64,000 bases of DNA from Thermaerobacter subterraneus DSM 13965 (GTDB lineage: Bacteria; Bacillota; Sulfobacillia; Thermaerobacterales; Thermaerobacteraceae): positions 326,454 through 390,453 of the forward strand of contig NZ_JH976536.1 of the NCBI RefSeq assembly GCF_000183545.2, given 5' to 3'. Positions 53,179 to 59,726 of this stretch are shown in pieces. Made by a program: the position numbers and the translations under genes. A model generated the notes under the pieces. That model did no database searches. It was not told the origin of the DNA and was given only the letters and a program-made list of their open reading frames with translations. Each line of letters starts with the position of its first letter. Position 1 is the first letter of the stretch.

Positions 53179-54285
53179 TCAGACGACCATGGCCTCGTCC
53201 ATCTCGCCCAGGGTGACCCAGCGCTGGATCTGCTCCGCGCTCATCCCCTCGAGGCCCATCTCCGCCAAACTGCGGCCGCACCGCCAGTAGTCGGTTCCCC
53301 GCAGGGCGCCGGCCAGGTGGATGATGCCGTCCATCACCGGCGTCGGCACGCCCAGGCGGCGTCCCAGGGCCGCCATGGGCACCAGGCTGGCCGGCACGTC
53401 CTCGTCGAGGTAGCGGTGTTCCACCGAAAGGGGCGCGCCGATGCCGCGGTAGGCCGGATTGGCCTGGATGGCTTCGTAGAGGCCGGCCCCCCAGGCCCCG
53501 TACGCCTCCGCCAGCCACTGCCGGGCGCTGCGCAGGCGCAGCCCCAGGGCCCGGGCCACCGCCAGGCGCTCGGCGTCCAGGGCCTCGACGACCCGCGCCA
53601 CGGCGGGGGAGATGCCCTGGCGATAGTACTCGAAGGGCTCGCCCGATTCCACCCGGGCGGCGTTGAGCAGCAGCGGGGCCGGATGGAAGACGGCCCCGAT
53701 GTTGTCCAGGCTGGTCTCCAGCACGCTGTCGGCGGCGGTGAAGAGGGGCAGGACCTCCCGCAAGGTCGCCAGCAGCTCCGCGTTGCGGGCGGCTGGCAGG
53801 GCGGCGGCCCGCACCTGGCGCTTGAATCCGTAGATCCGCACCCGGGCGGGTCCCGTCACCCGGCTGGCGAAGAGCAGCGTCTGCGCCTCGCCCACCAGGA
53901 CGTCGGCCCGGTTGCCGGCCTCCCGGAGGGCGGTATGGAAGGCCAGCGCCCCGCCGGTTCGCCCGGGGTGCAGGACCACCACCTGGCCGTCCCCCAGGAA
54001 GGGGGCGCACCAGCGGGCCACCTGGCGGTGGGCGGTTGCCGGGACCACCACCATGACCAGGCGGTAGCGGCGCAGCTCGGGACCGATGGTGCAGGCGACG
54101 CGTTCCACCGGCCCGAAGCCCCCCACCTCTCCTTCGAGGAAGATCCCGCCCGCCGCGGCGATGGGTTCCAGCGGTGCGGCGGACCGGTTGTAGAGGGCCA
54201 CCCGGAAACCCAGCAACCCGAGATACGCGGCCATGGCCTGGCCGCCGTGACCGGCACCGATGACGGCGACGCGTCGCACCCGCAC
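53179..54285 (-). CDS. NAD/NADP octopine/nopaline dehydrogenase family protein
   Basis: Opine-dehydrogenase-family enzymes join an amino acid and a 2-oxo acid by reductive amination, or run the reverse reaction. The 368-residue protein has the Rossmann start RRVAVIGAGHGGQAMAAYLG (about 4-23), an NAD-domain middle with VVVPATAHRQVARW and LHPGRTGGALAFHTALRE, and the helical C-domain with ETSLDNIGAVFHPAPLLLNA, the conserved Asn/His/Pro region of the family. The GTG start has AAGGAGGG seven bases upstream. A consensus promoter lies 600 bases upstream and the B12 gene 108 bases downstream, so the two form an operon. Substrate not inferable. Confidence 0.85.
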   Translation of the reverse strand: MRVRRVAVIGAGHGGQAMAAYLGLLGFRVALYNRSAAPLEPIAAAGGIFLEGEVGGFGPVERVACTIGPELRRYRLVMVVVPATAHRQVARWCAPFLGDGQVVVLHPGRTGGALAFHTALREAGNRADVLVGEAQTLLFASRVTGPARVRIYGFKRQVRAAALPAARNAELLATLREVLPLFTAADSVLETSLDNIGAVFHPAPLLLNAARVESGEPFEYYRQGISPAVARVVEALDAERLAVARALGLRLRSARQWLAEAYGAWGAGLYEAIQANPAYRGIGAPLSVEHRYLDEDVPASLVPMAALGRRLGVPTPVMDGIIHLAGALRGTDYWRCGRSLAEMGLEGMSAEQIQRWVTLGEMDEAMVV

Positions 54286-54733
54286 GCGAGGTCCCTCCTT
54301 CCTGGCATCTCCTGACCTGCGGCTCTGCTACCGGTGACCTGCGGCCCGGGCACCAGCCCGCGCCGCGGGACCAGCGGGCGCCTGCCCGGCGACCCGCGGG
54401 CAGCCCGGTCCCGGCGCCATCTCGATGGGGCCAGCACCCACCCCGGGGCCCCTCAGGCCCGCAGGGATTCATCCGGCAAGGCGCGGCGGCCGGAGGCGCC
54501 GGCTGAAGGCGGCCCGGGGGCTTCGCCCGGCGGCAAGCCTTCCCCGCCGTGGCCGCAGGCGCATCGCCTCTTTCTGCGGGCCACCCCTATGCTGGCCATA
54601 CCTGCACGGGGGGTCGACGGGACAGGACCGCGGCAGGCACCTGCAAGGGGCCCGGGCACGCTCGCCCGGGCGTACCCATGATGGCACCCCGACCCGGCCA
54701 CTCCACCTGCCACGGGGTAGCCAGCGATGCCTG

Positions 54734-54748
54734 CCCTTGAATCAAGGG
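54734..54748. promoter_or_regulatory. Perfect dyad, candidate operator
   Basis: CCCTTGA-A-TCAAGGG is a perfect 7+1+7 palindrome, about 130-140 bases downstream of the promoter for the opine-dehydrogenase operon. It could bind a dimeric regulator or form a short hairpin. Confidence 0.45.
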
Positions 54749-54881
54749 AGAATTCGGAAACCAACCACGGACCGGTCGACACCCGGCGTTTGACCCCGTC
54801 CCAGGATGGCGGTGGCTGGCACTGGCGTGGTGTTCCGCAAGCCCGGCGGCGGGATCGGGGAAGCGTGGGAAACCCGATGGT

Positions 54882-54911
54882 ATTGTATGCAAGTTGAGGA
54901 AACGCTGTCAA
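54882..54911 (-). promoter_or_regulatory. Housekeeping promoter of the opine-dehydrogenase/B12 operon
   Basis: On the minus strand TTGACA and TACAAT are separated by 18 bases, in a patch that is AT-richer than its surroundings. The first gene in that direction is the opine-dehydrogenase gene at 54285. Confidence 0.85.
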
Positions 54912-55012
54912 GGGCGATCAGCGGGAAGGGCCGGGGGAAGAAGGGCCCGGCTCGAACCCGGAACGCCTTCACCCGGAATGGCTTCACCTGCGATCCCTCG
55001 ACACGCTGGATG

Positions 55013-57754
55013 CTAGGCCTGGGGACCGGACTCGCGGCGGGATCCGCCGCCGTAACCCCCTCCTCCCTGCTGCTGCTCCGGCCCCCCGCCTGCCGCGCCC
55101 CGGGCCTGGCGGCCGCCGTTACCCTGGCGGGAGCCGGTGCCGTGCCCGGCACCACCGCCCAGGCCGCTTCCGCCGCCCTGGCCACCATCCCCGCCCTGTC
55201 CCCCTTGGGCGCGGCCGCTGTCGCCGCCGCCCCACTGGGAGGTCGCCGCCAGAAGCTGCTCCATCTGCTGGGCGATGGCCTGGCTCTCGCTGATGACCTG
55301 GCGCAACTTGCGGAGGTTGTTTTCCATGTCCTGGCGCAGCTGCAGGTGGGCGCTGACCAGGCTGAGAGCCGGATTGCGGCCGCCAGGACCGCCGGGCGCC
55401 TCGCCGCCCTCCCCTTGCTGCTGCCCGCCGTCGCCGGCCCCCTCCCTACCGGTGCCGGCTCCCCCGGCGGAGGCGGGATCGGCGCCCGCCGGGTGGGCCG
55501 GCCCGGCCGCGGAAAGCATTGCGGTTCCCGGCCCGGGCGGAAGGGCTGTCCACCCCGAAGGCACCATGGCCCCCGGAAGAACCGGCCCGGCCGTGCCGGC
55601 GGCTCCCACAGGCCCGCCGGGCCAGCCCCAGCCGCCCGGCATGAGCCCGAACGGCCACGGGCTGCCGCCCGGCCAACCCCCGGCGCCCGGTACCGGAGCC
55701 CCGGTGGACCCTGCCGCAACGTACCCTGCAGGGACCGTCCCGTGACCGTGCTGGTCCTGGGCGTTTTCACCGCCGTCCCGGGATTCCCCGGCGCCGGGGG
55801 GCGGGGCCGCTCCCGGTCCCGTGAACGGCCATCCTGGTGGCAGGACGCCCGGACCCCAGGGCATCAGGGCCGCCTGCCCTCTCCCCGGGCCGGCGGGCCA
55901 GCCCGGCGTTCCCGCCGGCCCTGCCCAGGGGCCGTGGGGCATCAGGCCGGGCGATCCGCCCGCCCCGTCCATCCGGGACGCCCACAGCGGCGCGGCAGCG
56001 CCGGGAAACCCGAACAGCCCGGGTGCAGCGGGCCCGCCGGCCTGACCGGGGTAAAGGGGCGCCACCCCTTGCGCCATCCAACCGGTGGTCCCAGCCGTAC
56101 CCGCTGCCACGGCGGAACCGGCCGCCAGTCCGCCATCAGGGAAGCCGGCGCCCCAACCTCCCGGCCACCCCTGACGCCGCCGGGCACCCTCGGCCTGGCG
56201 GGAGCGCTCCCGGCTCCCGCCCTGGCGGCCACCCCCTTGTTTCTCGCCGTCGCGACCGCCGCCCTGGCCGGCCATACCGGCCAGGGCCGCCAGACCCTCC
56301 ATTCCCCCCTGGTCGACGCCCTGCCGGCCGGCCCCTGAGCCCTCCGAACGGCCGCCCGCCTGGCCCGCAGGCGCCGGGCCGGTATCCTGCCTGCGACCCC
56401 GCGCCCCCCGGTCGCCGTGATCGGCCAAGGCCCCGCCGAGGCGGCGCACCCGGCGGGGGGCTCCAGGGCTCTCCCGGCCTGCGGCCGCCCGCTGGACGCC
56501 GGCGCCTCCTCCCTGCGCCCCTTCACCGGCGCCGCCCTCCCCGGTGGTCCCGGCCATGCCTGCTGCCGCCAGCGATGCTGCTCCCGGGGCACCGGGCCAG
56601 AACCCGGGTCCCCATACTCCGCCCGGGCCGCCAGGCAACGGCACCGTCACGGGCCAGCCGGCTGGCAGGACGGAGGCGTAGGCCGGGCCGGCGGCCGGCA
56701 CAACGGCCCCCGGCCCGGCCATAGCTGCCGGGTTCCCGCCGCCCGCCTCCTCCCTGCCCCGGCCCACCGGCCCCAGGAGGTTCGCGGGAACGGCCGGCCA
56801 CGGGACCGATGCCGGCGGCAACCCCTGGACCGGCAGCGCGCCCGCGGGCGGTGGTACCGAGGCCATCCCGGCCGGCCCCGCCAGCGGCCACCCTCCGGGC
56901 CCCATCGCTCCCCCCTGGCCCGTCTCCATGCCACCCCTCATCGCCATCCCGGGATCACCCGTCCTGTGGCGGGTACCGTCGCCCCGCCGCTGATGGTCGT
57001 CCTGACCGTCCAGGGTCCCGGGGCGGTCCTGCCGCCCCCGGGGCCCGTCGCCGCGGGCAGGCGGGCCGGCGGCTGCCCCGGCCGCGGTGCCCGGCCCGCC
57101 CTCCATTCCTTGCCCCTGAGGCCCGGCGGTCGCAGCCGGCATCCCCCGGCCGGCACCGGGCGGGCCGTGGACTTCCTGCCCGCCGCTCCCGCCGGGCTGC
57201 CCCCGGTCCCCGGCCCCGTCGTCCCCGCGACCGGTGACGGCCTCGAACTGTTCCTGCAACCAGCGCCGGGCTTCGACCAGCGGTCCTGCATCCCGGTGCC
57301 GCTGGCCCCCCGCGGTGGAGCTGCCCGTGCCGGTACTGGAACGGCTTCCGCGCTGGTCCCTGGGCGCCGGCCCAGCCCCGCCTGCCTTGCCGCCGGTGCG
57401 GGCCTGGGGTCCCCGGGCCTCGACCGCCTGCTCCCGCTCAGGAGCCAGGGGCGAAGCCAGGGCCACCCGGGGACTGGGCCGCAGGCGGGCCCGGGGCCGG
57501 GACAGCCGTCCCGTCTCCGCCCCCCGGCTCCCGGCCACTAGGGGTCCGGCCAGGGGCACGGCGCCCCGCGTCCCGGGCACCAAAGGGTCAGAGGTCAGCC
57601 CTCCGGGGCCGGAACCGGTCTCCGGTCCGGGAAACGGCTTCCTCCCCGCCGCCCGCGCACCCCGTGCCGCGTCCGGGCCTCCCGGCGCGGGCCCTGCCGC
57701 CGATCCGCCCTGGAGATGCGCGCCGGGGCGGCGCCATCGAACCCAGCGTGCCAC
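55013..57754 (-). CDS. Large Gly/Ala/Pro/Trp-rich low-complexity protein
   Basis: I do not recognise this 913-residue protein. Most of it is Gly, Ala, Pro and Gln with recurring proline-glycine-tryptophan turns (PAGWPVTV, PPGWPFTG, PGGWGWPGG, PSGWTALP, GTPGWPAG). The central third also has Arg/Gly-rich charged segments. Two short ordered pieces support the reading frame: EARRWLQEQFEAVTGR (about residues 170-185) and near the C-terminus a helix LRQDMENNLRKLRQVISESQ followed by AIAQQMEQLLAATSQ, then a Gly/Gln tail. There is no signal peptide or membrane helix. The GTG at 57754 is chosen because GGGAGG lies seven bases upstream. It is divergent from the membrane protein at 58003. Collagen-, silk- or coat-like filaments are possible analogues; a spore-surface role is conjecture. 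Confidence 0.6.
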   Translation of the reverse strand: MARWVRWRRPGAHLQGGSAAGPAPGGPDAARGARAAGRKPFPGPETGSGPGGLTSDPLVPGTRGAVPLAGPLVAGSRGAETGRLSRPRARLRPSPRVALASPLAPEREQAVEARGPQARTGGKAGGAGPAPRDQRGSRSSTGTGSSTAGGQRHRDAGPLVEARRWLQEQFEAVTGRGDDGAGDRGQPGGSGGQEVHGPPGAGRGMPAATAGPQGQGMEGGPGTAAGAAAGPPARGDGPRGRQDRPGTLDGQDDHQRRGDGTRHRTGDPGMAMRGGMETGQGGAMGPGGWPLAGPAGMASVPPPAGALPVQGLPPASVPWPAVPANLLGPVGRGREEAGGGNPAAMAGPGAVVPAAGPAYASVLPAGWPVTVPLPGGPGGVWGPGFWPGAPGAASLAAAGMAGTTGEGGAGEGAQGGGAGVQRAAAGRESPGAPRRVRRLGGALADHGDRGARGRRQDTGPAPAGQAGGRSEGSGAGRQGVDQGGMEGLAALAGMAGQGGGRDGEKQGGGRQGGSRERSRQAEGARRRQGWPGGWGAGFPDGGLAAGSAVAAGTAGTTGWMAQGVAPLYPGQAGGPAAPGLFGFPGAAAPLWASRMDGAGGSPGLMPHGPWAGPAGTPGWPAGPGRGQAALMPWGPGVLPPGWPFTGPGAAPPPGAGESRDGGENAQDQHGHGTVPAGYVAAGSTGAPVPGAGGWPGGSPWPFGLMPGGWGWPGGPVGAAGTAGPVLPGAMVPSGWTALPPGPGTAMLSAAGPAHPAGADPASAGGAGTGREGAGDGGQQQGEGGEAPGGPGGRNPALSLVSAHLQLRQDMENNLRKLRQVISESQAIAQQMEQLLAATSQWGGGDSGRAQGGQGGDGGQGGGSGLGGGAGHGTGSRQGNGGRQARGAAGGGPEQQQGGGGYGGGSRRESGPQA

Positions 57755-57915
57755 ACCCCGCCCTCCCGTCGCCCTGGTTCCGGCCGGTATTCTTCCCGGC
57801 CGGCCCGGACCGTAGCCGGACCCGCGCCACAGGACACGGGGGAGGCGGGGAGGGCCCCGGCTGCCGCCGCGGCATACCCCGGACCGGCCCGCATATCCAT
57901 GGGCCAGGGCCGGGG

Positions 57916-57961
57916 CCGGGTCTCGACCCGAACTTGTCCGTGGCCCCAGGTTCGAGACCGG
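57916..57961. promoter_or_regulatory. Hairpin in the divergent promoter region
   Basis: CCGGGTCTCGA and TCGAGACCGG pair (one bulged base) around a 25-base loop, about 40 bases upstream of the plus-strand ATG at 58003. Further up, a CATATCCAT box at about 57890 preceded by ATA could be a mother-cell sigma promoter; this is a weak visual match. Confidence 0.35.
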
Positions 57962-58002
57962 ACCGGCTCCACCCGCGACCCAATCCGGAGGGAGCACCCG
58001 CC

Positions 58003-59469
58003 ATGGTCCCCGCTGGCCTGCCGCCGGCCGGCCCCGCCGGGCGGAACAACCGGCCAGGCACCCGCCGCACGGTGGAACCGCCCGCGATCTCCGGGGAGCG
58101 GTCCACGGGTGCCCCCGTCCCCTCCCTGCCGCCGGCCGGTCCGGACCCTTGCGGCCCCGGCGGCTCCAGGGTCACCGGCCGCCGTCCCGGATCTGGCACC
58201 AGCGGCCGCTTTCCGGACCGCCCTCCCCCCTGGCGCGACCGGCTCTTCCGGAACGCCCCCCGGCTTGTGCTGCTGGCCCTGGCCTTGCTGGCCGGGTGGG
58301 TCCTGCTCAGGGGGCCGGCCGGCGGCACGGGGCCGGCGGGCCGGCTCGTCCCCGGGCGCGCCGTGGTCCGGGCCGAGCTGTCCTTCGCCTGGCCCGAATA
58401 CCCGGGCCGCGCCGTGCTCACCGCGTCCGAACGCCAGGACCTGGCCCGCGCCCTGGCCCGCACCCGGCGGGCGCCGGGCGGGCGCGGCGCCCCGCCGCCG
58501 GGGCCCCATTTCGCCTACTGGCAGCTGGACTGGACCGGCAGGACCGGGCGCCCCCACCGGCTGCTGGTCTCCCTGGATGGGCGCTTCTACGACCCCCAAC
58601 AGGGGTACCTGGACCGGACCGGTCCCCTCTGGGCCGCTCTGGAGCCGGTCACGCGCCGCCTGGCGGCGGACCTCTTCGGCGAGCCGCTGCCGTGGGCCGA
58701 GGTCGACCGGCTGTGGCCCTGGGACGCCGTCGCCCAGCTGCGGGACCTGGAGACGGGCCGGACCTTGCGGGTGAGCCGCTACGGCGGCTACCAGCACGCC
58801 GACGCCGAGCCGCTGACCCGGGAAGACACCGCCGTCCTCCGCTCCCTCTACGGCGGCAGCTGGAGCTGGCGCCGCCGCGCCGTGGTCCTGGAGGTCGCAG
58901 GCCGGAAGATCGCGGCCTCCATCAACGGCATGCCCCACGGCGACCAGGTTGTGGTCGGCAACGGGTTCGACGGGCATTTCTGCGTGCACACCCTGGCCTC
59001 CACGACCCATGTGGGCGACCGGGTCGACCCCGGTCACCACCTGATGGTCCTCAAGAGCAGTGGCCAGCTGGCCGCCCACCTGCAGGCTGCGCCGCCCCAC
59101 GTGGCGGCCACCTGGTTGTGGGTGGCCCTGGCCAACGGGGACGTGGCCACGGCCGCCCACATGGTGGCGGACCCCCACGACCCGGCCTGGAATCTTCTGG
59201 CGCGCCGGCTGGCCACGCGGATGCAGTTCGTGGAGATCGACCAGGCCACGACCCTGGCGGTACAAGGCCCGCAGGCCCGGGTCCGGGTCCGGGGAACCGT
59301 CTACTACGCCGGTGATCCGCCGCCGGTGGCGCTGGATCTGACCTGGGCCATGACCCGCCAGGACGGGTTCTGGACGGTGGTCGCCTCCGACGTGGCCCGC
59401 CTGCTCCCCCCTGAATCGGACTCTCCGGCCGCACCCGGCCCTGCCGCGCCCGGTGCGCCGCGGCGCTAG
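58003..59469 (+). CDS. Membrane-anchored conserved protein of unknown function
   Basis: The 488-residue protein has a disordered cytoplasmic ~85 residues, one membrane helix (PRLVLLALALLAGWVLLRG, about 86-104) and a large outside domain. Its centre is strongly patterned: SRYGGYQHADAEPLTREDTA, LYGGSWSWRRRAVVLEVAGR, AASINGMPHGDQVVVGNGFD, then GHFCVHTLASTTHVGDRVDP and GHHLMVLKSSG, with several invariant-looking His and one Cys suggesting a metal or catalytic site. I recall this block from other spore-forming Firmicutes without an assigned function. The C-terminal part (from about 400) resembles a small NTF2/cystatin-like fold. SD GGAGGGA is nine bases before the ATG. It is divergent from the Gly-rich giant gene. 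Confidence 0.75.
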   Translation: MVPAGLPPAGPAGRNNRPGTRRTVEPPAISGERSTGAPVPSLPPAGPDPCGPGGSRVTGRRPGSGTSGRFPDRPPPWRDRLFRNAPRLVLLALALLAGWVLLRGPAGGTGPAGRLVPGRAVVRAELSFAWPEYPGRAVLTASERQDLARALARTRRAPGGRGAPPPGPHFAYWQLDWTGRTGRPHRLLVSLDGRFYDPQQGYLDRTGPLWAALEPVTRRLAADLFGEPLPWAEVDRLWPWDAVAQLRDLETGRTLRVSRYGGYQHADAEPLTREDTAVLRSLYGGSWSWRRRAVVLEVAGRKIAASINGMPHGDQVVVGNGFDGHFCVHTLASTTHVGDRVDPGHHLMVLKSSGQLAAHLQAAPPHVAATWLWVALANGDVATAAHMVADPHDPAWNLLARRLATRMQFVEIDQATTLAVQGPQARVRVRGTVYYAGDPPPVALDLTWAMTRQDGFWTVVASDVARLLPPESDSPAAPGPAAPGAPRR

Positions 59470-59726
59470 CCTACCGGCCACGGGGTCGCCCCGGCGCCCG
59501 ACCTGCGCCCAGGACCACCGCCCCGGTCAGGACCCAACGGCGGTCCCCCTGGTGCGGGACCCGAAAGTCTCAGCCCCGTCTCAGGGGATCATCAGCATCG
59601 TGGGGTTCACTGGCAGGCGGGGAGTTGCCCTGGCAGGAGACACCCCCGCAGCAAACTAAGGAAAACACTGCAACCCGCTCCGGGACGGGCCCCCGCGGCT
59701 CCGGCCCCGGCAAGGAGGTCAAGCCC

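Larger units (their letters stand above)
54286..55012. other. Long leader/intergenic region upstream of the opine-dehydrogenase gene
   Basis: These 727 bases hold no convincing gene. The minus-strand promoter at 54882-54911 would give a ~590-base leader. The segment 54720-54920 is clearly less GC-rich than its surroundings and carries the 15-bp dyad at 54734-54748. I looked for cobalamin-riboswitch, T-box, SAM and glycine-riboswitch core motifs on the minus strand and did not recognise any. Short frames on both strands lack an SD or plausible composition. Confidence 0.55.

Noticed and set aside
54286..54880. Cobalamin riboswitch upstream of the B12-related operon
   Set aside because: A partial GCCAGTGCC string was seen, but the conserved B12-box, AGGGAA and GCCACTG elements were not found in the right order.
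54453..54911. A 152-residue minus-strand frame in the leader of the opine-dehydrogenase operon
   Set aside because: Its start overlaps the promoter hexamer and has no SD; composition is mixed and unlike the neighbouring genes.
57940..57965. A GGTTCGAGACC tRNA T-loop-like sequence
   Set aside because: No acceptor stem, D arm or anticodon arm can be built around it; it is one arm of the hairpin at 57916-57961.
57595..59481. A 628-residue minus-strand open frame opposite the membrane protein
   Set aside because: The plus strand shows SD, membrane helix and a strongly patterned domain; the minus frame looks like its mirror.
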